Of a DNA stretch of 59,036 bases, positions 51,043-59,036 are shown in pieces. This DNA is from Methyloceanibacter sp. GTDB lineage: Bacteria > Pseudomonadota > Alphaproteobacteria > Rhizobiales > Methyloligellaceae. A model generated the notes under the pieces. That model saw nothing but the letters and a program-made list of their open reading frames with translations. It did no database searches and was not told where the DNA came from. The stretch is from the NCBI GenBank assembly GCA_014380485.1, contig JACMJU010000041.1, forward strand, positions 1 through 59,036, read 5' to 3'. Every line of letters starts with the position of its first letter. Position 1 is the first letter of the stretch. Position numbers and translations under genes: made by a program.

Positions 51043-52056
51043 GTGAACTGGATCAACAGCGTCGTCAGGCCCAAGATCCGCAGCATCCTTCGCAAGAAGG
51101 ATCTGCCGGACAATCTTTGGGTCAAATGCCCCGAGACGGGGCAGATGATCTATTACAAGGACCTCGAGGCCAACCAGTTCGTCGTCCCGGGCTCCAATTA
51201 CCACATGCGCATGTCGGCCGGGGCGCGACTCAAATCGGTCTTCGACGACGCCGAATACGAGACCTTGCCTCTGCCCGAAGTTCCCCTCGATCCGCTCAAA
51301 TTCCGCGACGAGCGCCGCTACACCGACCGGCTGAAGGACGCCCGCAGCAAGACCGGTCTCGCCGACGCGATCCTTGCCGGCGCCGGGCGGCTCGAAGGCC
51401 AGCCGATCGTTGCCGCGGTACAGGACTTCGACTTCCTTGGCGGTTCGCTCGGCACCGCAGCGGGCGAGGCGGTGATCGCCGTCATGCGCAACGCTGTCAG
51501 TCGCGACACGCCGTTCATTCTTTTCGCCGCCTCCGGCGGCGCTCGCATGCAGGAAGGCATCCTCTCGCTGATGCAGATGCCGCGCACCACCGTCGCCGTG
51601 CAGGAACTGCGCGAAGCGAAGCTGCCCTATATCGTAGTGCTGACCCACCCGACCACCGGCGGCGTGACCGCTTCTTACGCCATGCTCGGCGACATCCATA
51701 TCGCCGAGCCCGGGGCTCTGATCGGCTTTGCGGGTCCGCGGGTCATCGAGCAAACCATTCGCGAGCAGCTGCCGAACGGCTTCCAGCGCGCCGAGTATCT
51801 CCACGATCACGGCATGGTGGACATGGTGGTGCATCGCCATGCGCTGCGCGGGACGCTGGCGCGCATCTGCCACCTGTTGACCCGCCGCGATGTAGCCCTT
51901 TTCGAGGCCAAGGACGGCAAGCTCGCGCGCGCTGCCCCGCCCTCGACCATCGCGCTGTCCGGCAACGGCCTCGACACCGCTCCAACCGAGGAGAGCGAGG
52001 ACTTGACGAGCGGGGCCGGCAATGGCGCTAATCCTGATCTGCCGCACCGCGTCTAA
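51043..52056 (+). CDS. accD: Acetyl-CoA carboxylase carboxyltransferase beta subunit
   Basis: 337 residues from a GTG at 51043. The carboxyltransferase core is complete: [48 protein letters not shown] and [17 protein letters not shown]. In the N-terminus the four-cysteine zinc ribbon of E. coli AccD is reduced to one cysteine ([20 protein letters not shown]), a change seen in other alphaproteobacterial AccDs. The C-terminus is acidic and variable. It works with AccA to make malonyl-CoA. The trpFBA-accD-folC order is conserved in Rhizobiales. Confidence 0.97.
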   Translation: MNWINSVVRPKIRSILRKKDLPDNLWVKCPETGQMIYYKDLEANQFVVPGSNYHMRMSAGARLKSVFDDAEYETLPLPEVPLDPLKFRDERRYTDRLKDARSKTGLADAILAGAGRLEGQPIVAAVQDFDFLGGSLGTAAGEAVIAVMRNAVSRDTPFILFAASGGARMQEGILSLMQMPRTTVAVQELREAKLPYIVVLTHPTTGGVTASYAMLGDIHIAEPGALIGFAGPRVIEQTIREQLPNGFQRAEYLHDHGMVDMVVHRHALRGTLARICHLLTRRDVALFEAKDGKLARAAPPSTIALSGNGLDTAPTEESEDLTSGAGNGANPDLPHRV

Positions 52057-52068
52057 GGGCACGGGGGA

Positions 52069-53430
52069 TTGACTCAAATTCCGCACAGCGTCGGGCGCGC
52101 TTCGTCCCGCCCCCGGATCGCATCGAGCGACAACCTGCTCGAGCGGCTGAAAGAGTTGCACCCGCAGTCGATCGACCTGTCGCTGGGGCGGATCGAACGC
52201 CTGCTTGCCGCCCTCGGCCATCCCGAAGAGAGGCTTCCCCCGGCACTGCATGTTGCCGGCACCAACGGCAAGGGCTCGTTCCTCGCCTTCACTCGGGCCA
52301 TCGCCGAGGCGCTCGGCAAACGGGTGCACGTCTATACCTCGCCGCATCTCGTCCATTTTCATGAACGCATCGTGCTCGCCGGGCCGCACGGCTCCGCGCC
52401 GATCGCCGAGGAGGTGTTGGTCGATTGTCTCGCCCGCGCCGAGGCGGCCAATGACGGCGAGCTGATCACGCTGTTCGAAATCACCACGGCGGCCGCCCTC
52501 CTGGCCTTCTCCGAGAGTCCTGCCGATTTCTTGCTGCTTGAGACCGGTTTGGGGGGAAGGCTCGATGCGACCAACGTGGTGGCCAGGCCCGCCCTGACCA
52601 CGATCATGCCAATCTCGATCGACCATGTGTCTTTTCTCGGCGAGACCTTGACGGAGATCGCCGGCGAAAAGGCGGGCATTCTCAAGCCGGGTGTCCCTTG
52701 CGTGGTCGGCCGGCAGGAGCGAGAAGCATTTCGGGTGATCGAGGCGCGGGCGGAAGGGGTTGGTGCGCCGCTTCATGTCGCCGGCCGCGATTTCGACATG
52801 TACGAGCAGCACGGGCGCCTGATCTTTCAAACGCCGAACCGGCTCATCGACCTGCCTCTGCCGCGCCTCAATGGCCGCCACCAGATCGACAACGCCGGAA
52901 CGGCCATTGCCGCTGCGGATCTCCTGTTCGGCGCGGCGCTTACCACGCGCGCGCTGGAACAGGGCCTCACCCGCGTCGAATGGCCGGCGCGGCTCGAGCG
53001 CCTTGGAGCCGGCGGGCTCCATGCCTACGTCGCCAACGGCACCGAGATCTGGCTCGACGGCGGCCACAACCCGGCCGGCGGTCTTGTCATCGCCCAAGCG
53101 CTCGCCGAACTCGAAGAGCGCGTGCCGCGCCCGGTGCATCTCGTCTTCGGCATGATGGAGACCAAGGACGCGCACGCCTTCATCTCCCCCTTCAAGGGCC
53201 TGGTCGAACGCATCTATACCGTGCCGATTCCCGATGAGCCCAACGCCTTCGGCGCCGATGCCCTGGCCGGGATCGCGCGCGCCGAAGGCTTCGACGTGAC
53301 GGCCGCTTCGAGCGTGCCCGATGCGCTTCTAAGGTCGCAGGCCGCGCTTCCGGGACCCGGGCGCGTGCTGATCTGCGGCTCGCTCTACCTTGCGGGCCAC
53401 GTGCTCAAGCTGCACCGGCTAGACTTCTAG
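52069..53430 (+). CDS. folC: Folylpolyglutamate/dihydrofolate synthase
   Basis: 453 residues, beginning at a TTG at 52069, 12 bp after accD. Mur-ligase fold: HVAGTNGKGSFLAFTRAIAE (P-loop), YTSPHLVHFHERI, ETGLGGRLDATNVV, ISIDHVSFLGETLTEIAGEK, and in the C-terminal domain WLDGGHNPAGGLVIAQAL. The start codon is weakly supported (a G-run lies very close), but the family core begins a little further in. It adds glutamate to folates. Confidence 0.95.
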   Translation: MTQIPHSVGRASSRPRIASSDNLLERLKELHPQSIDLSLGRIERLLAALGHPEERLPPALHVAGTNGKGSFLAFTRAIAEALGKRVHVYTSPHLVHFHERIVLAGPHGSAPIAEEVLVDCLARAEAANDGELITLFEITTAAALLAFSESPADFLLLETGLGGRLDATNVVARPALTTIMPISIDHVSFLGETLTEIAGEKAGILKPGVPCVVGRQEREAFRVIEARAEGVGAPLHVAGRDFDMYEQHGRLIFQTPNRLIDLPLPRLNGRHQIDNAGTAIAAADLLFGAALTTRALEQGLTRVEWPARLERLGAGGLHAYVANGTEIWLDGGHNPAGGLVIAQALAELEERVPRPVHLVFGMMETKDAHAFISPFKGLVERIYTVPIPDEPNAFGADALAGIARAEGFDVTAASSVPDALLRSQAALPGPGRVLICGSLYLAGHVLKLHRLDF

Positions 53431-53434
53431 GCCG

Positions 53435-53761
53435 CTAGGCGTCGACCGTGCCGCTGATCCAGGCGGCTAGATGATTTTTCGGATAGGCGCCCTTGAGAGT
53501 TCCGGCCACCTCGCCGTCCTTGAACAGGATCAGCGTCGGGATCGCCCGCACATTGTAGGTCGAAGGGGTGCGCGGATTCTCGTCGATATTGAGCTTGGTG
53601 ATTCTCACCTTGCCGTTGAGCTCCTTGGCGATCTCTTCGAGAGCGGGGGCAATCTGCCGGCAGGGACCGCACCATTCGGCCCAGAAGTCGACGACCACCG
53701 GGGTCGCGGATTTCAGCACCTCGGCTTCGAACGTGTCGTCCGATACTTTTTCCGTTGCCAT
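53435..53761 (-). CDS. trxA: Thioredoxin
   Basis: 108 residues from the ATG at 53759-53761 with GGAG upstream. The active site is WCGPC (30-34). The cis-proline segment VRAIPTLILFKDGEV is intact. It is a cytoplasmic disulphide reductant, possibly also the electron donor for Msr enzymes. It converges with folC across 4 bp and lies 80 bp downstream of addA. Confidence 0.97.
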   Translation of the reverse strand: MATEKVSDDTFEAEVLKSATPVVVDFWAEWCGPCRQIAPALEEIAKELNGKVRITKLNIDENPRTPSTYNVRAIPTLILFKDGEVAGTLKGAYPKNHLAAWISGTVDA

Positions 53762-53841
53762 TTGCTTCTCCTGGTCGCCGGGTGCCACGAGCGGCCTGCC
53801 CTCGGGTCAGGCCGGGAACCTAGGTATGCCCCAAGATGCCG

Positions 53842-56800
53842 TCAAGGCTCGATGGACGCGCCGAAAAGACGCTGTTCGGCGGCGTCAAGCGAAGTTGATG
53901 GGATTTCCATGAGCCTCGGGCCATCGGTCCACAACAGCGCCGCCTTCAAGGGACGCCCCGGGAACAGGTCCTCGAGCGCCTTTCGATAGCCGGCAAGTTG
54001 CGCGATATAGGCGGGAGCGATCTCGTTCAAGGTCCTCGGCGCGGGCCGGTTGGTCTTGTAGTCGAGGATGAGAAGGCTGCCCTCGACCAGGGCGAGGCGA
54101 TCGATTTGGCCTTCGAGGTCGTAGTTCCCTATCCGCGCCACGACCGGGACCTCGGCTAGGCTTCCCGGCTGGAACAGCGGCGCGAATGCGGCATCTCTCA
54201 CGACGGCAAGACACTCGCCGACGATCTCCTCTCTCAAGGTGAGGGCAAGATCGGCGCCGCGCACGGCGACAAAATCCCGCGCCGCGCGCTCCTGATCGCG
54301 GGGCTCAATCTCGGGGAGATGCTGCAACAGCGCGTGGACGAGCCGTCCCCTGGCGTAGCGATCCTTGTCGGCGAGAGCGCGCGGCCCGAGCGGATGTTGA
54401 TCGGGGAAAGCCTCCACTCCCGCCTCGCCCATAGCGAGCCGCGAAGGAGCAAGCCGCTGGCGCGCGCGTTCGAGCGGCGCAGGCGCGAGCGCCCAATCCG
54501 GCAACGGCTCTGCCGGGGGGTCCTCGCGCTTCGTATCGGCCTTTGGGGCGCAGTTGTCTTGCGCGCACGCCATTCTTCGTACCGGCTTGCCGTCATGGCC
54601 CTCATGCTCGTCGAGGGTACCCAGCCCATCCTTGACGAGGTCGTACCAGGAGTGGTCCTCGCGCCTCTGGACGCCCTGCCAGCCGCAGACATAGAGCCGA
54701 TCCTGCGCGCGCGTCATGGCGACATAGAGGAGGCGGTGATATTCCTCACGCTCCGCTCGCTCGACGATCCTCTTGCTGTCTTCCAGCGCCGAAAGCTTGG
54801 TATGACCGGGAGGCGGCCACACCAGATGGCTCACCTCGCCGGGAGGCGCGCCCGCACGCGGGATGGGATAGAGCCTCGGCCCTTGCATGCGCAACTTGGC
54901 GCAGGTGTCGGGCAGGAATACGATCGGTGCCTGCAAGCCTTTGGCGCCGTGCACGGTCATGATGCGAACCTCGTCGCGCTCCTGCTCCATGTCGCGCTTG
55001 ATCTCCACGTCGCCGGCGCGAAGCTGGTTGACGAAGCCTTGCAGTGACGGCGCGGCCTCGCGGTCATAGGCGAGCGCCAGATCGAGAAACTCGTCGATCG
55101 CCTCCGCCGCCTCCGGTCCGAGGCGCGTGAGCATGCTCTTGCGCAGCCGTTGCCCGTCGGCGCCGAGCAATTCGGAGAAGAATTCGTAAGGCGGTAGAAA
55201 GTCCACTCGTGCAAGCCACCGCGAAAGCCTGTCGGCGGCGTCGGCAAAGCGCTGCTCGTCCTTTGCCTTGGCTCTTAGCGCCGACCACAGCGAACCGGAC
55301 CGCCCATGCGCGAGCGCGAACAAGTCATCGTCGTCGAAACCGAAAAGCGGGCTCTTGAGCACGACGGCGAGCGCCAGATCGTCCTCCGGCATGAGCAGCA
55401 CGTCGGCGAGCGCCACGAGGTCCTGCACGGCGAGTTGATCGGTCAGCTTCATGCGGTCGGCGCCGGCGACCGGCACACCGAGCCGCTTCAGCTCGCGGAT
55501 CATGGGCGTGGTGAACGGCTCGCGGCGGCGGACCAGGATCAGGATATCGCCGGCCTTGACGTTGCGGCCTTGCGCGGGAAGTTCTTCGCCGCGGTCGAGC
55601 CATGTTTTGATCCTCGTCGCGATCCGCTTGGCGAGCGCATCGACCGCGCGAGCGCCCGCCGGTTCCTCGTTCCAGGGTTCGAAGGCATCGGCGGGCTCGG
55701 CCGGCTCTTCGGTCTCGACCGTCCACAATTCGACCAGCCCCGCTTGGCCGGTGCGAAAAGTCTGGTGCGTAATGGTTGCGCCGTCCTCCCAGATCAATCC
55801 GTTGGTTGCCGGCGCGCGGGCGAAAACACCATCGACGCCTTTGAGGATCGGCGCGGTCGAGCGAAACGAGAGGGTGAGCGGCACCTTGTGCCAGGTCAGC
55901 GAGAGCGCCCCGGCTTTTTGCTGGAAGGCGCGGCCGAACTCGCCGAACCGCACCGGGTTCGCGCCCTGGAAACTATAGATCGACTGCTTCTCGTCGCCGA
56001 CGGCGAACAACGTGCGGAGTTTGTCGCTTCTGCCCGCGCCGGCGAAGAACTCCGCCGCCAGGCTCTCGATGATGGTCCATTGCACGGGATTGGTGTCCTG
56101 CGCCTCGTCGACCAGGATGTGGTCGACACCGCCGTCGATCTTGTAGAGCACCCAAGAAGCGGCGTCTGCGCGCGAAAGCAGGTTCTGGGTCTTGACGATG
56201 AGGTCGTCATAGTCGAGTGCAGCCTCGGCCCGCTTTCGCCGCTCGTACTCGGCCCGCACCGCCTCGGCGATGGCAATCACCGCGGCGCTCGCCTCGGCCA
56301 TGCGCAAATGCGCGAGCTTGTCATAGAGGCCGGCGAAGGCGGCCTGCGCGCCGACAAGGCGGGCCGCAATGACCGGCTCCGTCCTGGCGAAACCCTTGGT
56401 GCAAATCTGGTTTCGGGGCTTTCCGTCCAGCGTGAGGAGCATTGCCGCCAGCGCCGCAGCCCGGCGGTCTCCCTCCCTCACTTTTGCCTCGCGAAGATTG
56501 GCTTCGGCCTCCTTGTCCGTGCCGGCGGTTGAGCCGAAGCCCGCGAAGGCCGCGATGGCTGCATCGATCTCAATGTCACTCAGGACGCCTGCGAGCTGCG
56601 CGAGCAGCGCCGCTTCCTCGACTTCGCCCACACCGAACAGGCGCTTGAGCGCCAACCCCTCGGCCTCGGCCCAATCGGCGCGGCCGGCGTGATAGGCGGC
56701 CATAAGGGCAAGCTCCGCACGCTTGGCGATCACGGTATCGATCACCTGGCGCAAATAATCGCCCGCGGTGAGCGCTAGGACCTTGGCGAGAGCCCGACCG

Positions 56801-57336
56801 AGGTCGCCCTCGCTGTCCTCGGCAGCGCGGGCGAGCGTGGCGTCGAAAGCGGCGCGCCGCATCCGGGTCTGCTCGCGCTCGTCGAGCACGGAGAAATGCG
56901 GCGTAACCTGCGCTTCGAGCGGGAAACGCTGCAGCAGCCGCTCACAAAAGCCGTGGATGGTGTGGATCTTGAGGCCGCCTTTGGCTTCGAGCGCGCGCGC
57001 GAACAGACGCCGCGCGATACGCAAAGTCTCCGCGTCCGGCTCGGAACGCGTGAGTTCGGAGAGTTTTTTGCCTAGGACGTCTGTTCCGATCGTTGCCCAG
57101 TCGGCAAGCTCGCGCAGCAGGCGGTTCTGCATCTCCGCCGCCGCGGTCTTGGTGTAGGTCAGGCACAGGATGGATTCCGGTTTGAACCCTGAAAGCAGCA
57201 GGCGGAGAACGCGCAGGACCAGCACCTCGGTCTTGCCGGTGCCGGCACTGGCCGACACCCAGGCAGAGGCTGAGGGGTCGGAGGCGCGCGCCTGATTGGC
57301 GTCGGCCTCGGGCGGAAGCGGCGGGCGCGGGCTCAT
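53842..57336 (-). CDS. addA: Double-strand break repair helicase-nuclease AddA
   Basis: 1164 residues from the ATG at 57334-57336 (GAGGAGG upstream). UvrD-like helicase motifs in order: Walker A SAGTGKTE (30-37), CLTYTKTAAAEMQNRLL, the HGFCERLL segment, VDEAQDTNPVQW, FAVGDEKQSIYSFQGA, MTVHGAKGLQAPIVFLPDT and YVAMTRAQDRLYVCG. The C-terminal PD-(D/E)XK nuclease has SLLILDYKTNRPAPRT. AddAB processes DNA ends to load RecA, doing the work of RecBCD. It overlaps addB by 4 bp. Confidence 0.96.
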   Translation of the reverse strand: MSPRPPLPPEADANQARASDPSASAWVSASAGTGKTEVLVLRVLRLLLSGFKPESILCLTYTKTAAAEMQNRLLRELADWATIGTDVLGKKLSELTRSEPDAETLRIARRLFARALEAKGGLKIHTIHGFCERLLQRFPLEAQVTPHFSVLDEREQTRMRRAAFDATLARAAEDSEGDLGRALAKVLALTAGDYLRQVIDTVIAKRAELALMAAYHAGRADWAEAEGLALKRLFGVGEVEEAALLAQLAGVLSDIEIDAAIAAFAGFGSTAGTDKEAEANLREAKVREGDRRAAALAAMLLTLDGKPRNQICTKGFARTEPVIAARLVGAQAAFAGLYDKLAHLRMAEASAAVIAIAEAVRAEYERRKRAEAALDYDDLIVKTQNLLSRADAASWVLYKIDGGVDHILVDEAQDTNPVQWTIIESLAAEFFAGAGRSDKLRTLFAVGDEKQSIYSFQGANPVRFGEFGRAFQQKAGALSLTWHKVPLTLSFRSTAPILKGVDGVFARAPATNGLIWEDGATITHQTFRTGQAGLVELWTVETEEPAEPADAFEPWNEEPAGARAVDALAKRIATRIKTWLDRGEELPAQGRNVKAGDILILVRRREPFTTPMIRELKRLGVPVAGADRMKLTDQLAVQDLVALADVLLMPEDDLALAVVLKSPLFGFDDDDLFALAHGRSGSLWSALRAKAKDEQRFADAADRLSRWLARVDFLPPYEFFSELLGADGQRLRKSMLTRLGPEAAEAIDEFLDLALAYDREAAPSLQGFVNQLRAGDVEIKRDMEQERDEVRIMTVHGAKGLQAPIVFLPDTCAKLRMQGPRLYPIPRAGAPPGEVSHLVWPPPGHTKLSALEDSKRIVERAEREEYHRLLYVAMTRAQDRLYVCGWQGVQRREDHSWYDLVKDGLGTLDEHEGHDGKPVRRMACAQDNCAPKADTKREDPPAEPLPDWALAPAPLERARQRLAPSRLAMGEAGVEAFPDQHPLGPRALADKDRYARGRLVHALLQHLPEIEPRDQERAARDFVAVRGADLALTLREEIVGECLAVVRDAAFAPLFQPGSLAEVPVVARIGNYDLEGQIDRLALVEGSLLILDYKTNRPAPRTLNEIAPAYIAQLAGYRKALEDLFPGRPLKAALLWTDGPRLMEIPSTSLDAAEQRLFGASIEP

Positions 57337-59036
57337 CCGAAATCCTCCTCTGCCTCCTGCGTGAGCCACTCCTTGATGCGGGCGAGGTGCTCATACTCGT
57401 CGTATTTGTAGATGCGGCGGAAAGCCGGCGCCGACCGTCGCCCAACCTCGTAGGGCGTCGCCGGGTCGGCATAGCGCGCGACGAGCGCCGTGAGTTTCGC
57501 CCGCGCCTCGTGGGCGAGAATGGAGGGAGCGGTATTGGCCGCCTCGCGCTCCTCGCCGCCCTCGTTACGGCCCGAGGCGCTGATATAGACGAGACCGCTG
57601 ACGGGGCGCCGGCCGAGATCGGCGAAGCCGCCCTCCTCGGCGATCAGGGCTTCGAGGGGAAGTTGCGGCGCGAAGAGTCCATCGACATGGCTTGTCACGG
57701 GAAGCTTGCCGGTCTTGTAATCGTAGATCACCGCCGATCCGTCTGCCGCGATATCGATGCGGTCGGCGCGCGCGGTGAGACTGAAGCCGGTGTTGAGATC
57801 GAGTACGCCGTCGGCCTCGGTCATGATGCCTGTCACGCCGTCCCGCCGCGCTGGCTCCGTTAGTGCGAACCATCGCGCGAAGCGACGGAAAGCGGGGCGC
57901 CAAAAGGCCCTCACAACGGGCGAAACGCCCAGCGCCTCAAAATGCCGGTCGGCGATCCGGCTCAGCGCCTCTTCGGTATCGTCGGGGAGCCGATCGGGAT
58001 GATCGCGCGAGAATTCCTGCAAGGCGCGATGGATGATCTGACCGCGCAAAGCCGCGTCGGGCTCGGCGCCGAGCGCTTTCAGGGGTTCGAGTTTCAAGAT
58101 GTCGCGCGCGAAGATCTCGTACGGATTGGCGATCCATCGTTCGATCCGGGTCACGCTCAATTTGCGCGGTCGCGCTTCCGCCGGCGGTCTCGGCTGGGGC
58201 GGCCTCACGGGCTCGAATGAAGGCGCGTGGTCGCGCTGCCGGGCCCATGAGACCCAACTCTGGAGGGGTAAGATTCTATTCTCGAGGCCTGCCGCCTTGA
58301 CCAAAGCCAGCAGCCGCTGCAGCCAGCGCGACGGCACGGTCGGCACCCCGTCCACTTTGAGTGCGCGGGTGAGATAGACCTCGCGGGCGCCGAGCGCTTG
58401 GGCGAAATCGTGAGCGGCAAGGCCGAGGCGGCGTTCAGGGGGAGCGAGCCCGAGGGCGTCGCGCATGGGCCGGCTGAGCCATGGACCCGCGTCCTGAGGC
58501 CGTGGCCATACCCCTTCATTGAGGCTGCCCAGGATCACCAAATCGGGCTGCTGGAGCCGTGCTTCGAGCGGGCCCCAGATGAAGAGGCGCGGATGGAGCG
58601 CCGCGCGCGGCCGCACCACTTCCCCGGCGACGAGGCTCCGATAGAAGGGCGGATAGTCGGCGGCGGGGAGCGCGAGGCCGTGCCCCGCGTCGATCAGTTC
58701 GGCCAGCAGCACCGAAAGGGCTTCCCCGGCATCGCCCTGCCACAGCCCCGGCGACGAGCCGCCTTTATCGCGTGCCAACGCCTCTGCTGTGGCCGCATGA
58801 GCCTCGGCGAGGCGCGCCGCTTCGTGCGGTGAAGGCTCTGCCGCCAACGCGGCGAGCGGCGCAAACGCGGCTTCGAGATCCGCAACCAGGCCGAGCGCCG
58901 CTTCGTGTTCCTCAAGGGTTAGCGCGCGAGGTCCGCGCCTCCGCCCGCTCCGCGCGGCCTGAAGCGCCGCCCGCGCTCCGGTCAGGCCCTCGCCGACATA
59001 GATATCGCGGAAGGCGCCGCGTTCGAGCGCCCGCGC
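57333..59036 (-). CDS. addB: Double-strand break repair protein AddB, C-terminal part (continues off the right edge)
   Basis: The frame is open for all 568 codons to the end of the window, so only the 5' end of the gene is missing. Blocks seen: LHPRLFIWGPLEARLQQPDL, LGSLNEGVWPRPQDAGPWLS, RPMRDALGLAPPERRLGLAA, KLSVTRIERWIANPYEIFAR, GQIIHRALQEF, and the nuclease motif AVIYDYKTGKLP. This matches the alphaproteobacterial AddB type. The N-terminal nucleotide-binding part lies outside the window. Confidence 0.93.
   Translation of the reverse strand, partial: ARALERGAFRDIYVGEGLTGARAALQAARSGRRRGPRALTLEEHEAALGLVADLEAAFAPLAALAAEPSPHEAARLAEAHAATAEALARDKGGSSPGLWQGDAGEALSVLLAELIDAGHGLALPAADYPPFYRSLVAGEVVRPRAALHPRLFIWGPLEARLQQPDLVILGSLNEGVWPRPQDAGPWLSRPMRDALGLAPPERRLGLAAHDFAQALGAREVYLTRALKVDGVPTVPSRWLQRLLALVKAAGLENRILPLQSWVSWARQRDHAPSFEPVRPPQPRPPAEARPRKLSVTRIERWIANPYEIFARDILKLEPLKALGAEPDAALRGQIIHRALQEFSRDHPDRLPDDTEEALSRIADRHFEALGVSPVVRAFWRPAFRRFARWFALTEPARRDGVTGIMTEADGVLDLNTGFSLTARADRIDIAADGSAVIYDYKTGKLPVTSHVDGLFAPQLPLEALIAEEGGFADLGRRPVSGLVYISASGRNEGGEEREAANTAPSILAHEARAKLTALVARYADPATPYEVGRRSAPAFRRIYKYDEYEHLARIKEWLTQEAEEDFG

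Noticed and set aside
50917-53175. 752-codon minus-strand frame opposite accD and folC
   Set aside because: Antisense shadow; both plus-strand genes are certain and this product has no family traits.

Overview
The window is chromosomal DNA, about 59 kb and rich in G+C, and it looks like an alphaproteobacterium of the Hyphomicrobiales (Rhizobiales) type. The evidence is gene content and order: infC-rpmI-rplT-pheS-pheT; lptC-lptA-lptB-rpoN-hpf-ptsN; the tRNA-Ala(GGC)/FYDLN-protein/aroA/cmk/rpsA/sppA/ihfB block; trpF-trpB-trpA-accD-folC-trxA-addA-addB; an AccD without its zinc-ribbon cysteines; a class II-type EPSP synthase; and a DUF1150/Hsp20 pair. I saw no prophage, insertion sequence, CRISPR array or rRNA. 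The species cannot be named from the sequence.

Layout. 0.1-12.8 kb is mostly envelope and redox genes: a partial MFS transporter, an HdeD-like membrane protein, an orphan TAXI binding protein with a Sel1/SH3 membrane protein, lepA, two tandem small secreted paralogs, a Tat-exported molybdopterin oxidoreductase with its cytochrome b, an exported MsrA, and a GMC-type flavoprotein coupled to a CapA-like phosphatase. 12.8-17.7 kb is the translation operon infC-rpmI-rplT-pheS-pheT, in which infC appears to start at a rare AUC codon. 17.8-20.5 kb holds an O-antigen ligase-like protein and a family 4 glycosyltransferase. 20.5-27.1 kb carries an ABHD10-like hydrolase, a compound inverted repeat, and a tightly overlapping run queG-SDR-hicA-hicB-VWA, followed by GST, uppP and an NDUFA9-like gene.

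27.2-33.7 kb contains tRNA-Leu(CAG), a short RNase D, the LPS export genes lptC/A/B and the rpoN-hpf-ptsN nitrogen/hibernation locus. 33.6-41.4 kb is the least ordinary part: an AmpH-like serine hydrolase, a Tat-exported LysA-like PLP protein, a frameshifted second serine hydrolase flanked by duplicated DUF1150 sequence, the intact DUF1150-hsp20 pair behind a near-consensus heat-shock promoter, several small or fragmentary secreted proteins, and a frameshifted aspartic protease. 41.5-59 kb returns to conserved housekeeping genes: tRNA-Ala, aroA-cmk-rpsA, sppA, ihfB, trpFBA, accD, folC, trxA and the AddAB recombination nuclease, whose addB runs off the right edge.

How the genes work together. 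Translation (IF-3, L35, L20, PheRS, S1, EF-4, HPF), envelope construction (LptCAB, UppP, Wzy-like ligase, GT4), aromatic amino acid synthesis (AroA, TrpFBA), fatty acid and folate synthesis (AccD, FolC) and DNA repair (AddAB) make up the core. The candidates for less described biology are the exported LysA-like/AmpH-like pair, the twin cysteine/lysine-rich secreted peptides, the TA module translationally coupled to queG-SDR, and the periplasmic Mo-oxidoreductase/MsrA group. All functional statements are read from sequence and family knowledge; nothing was searched or computed.
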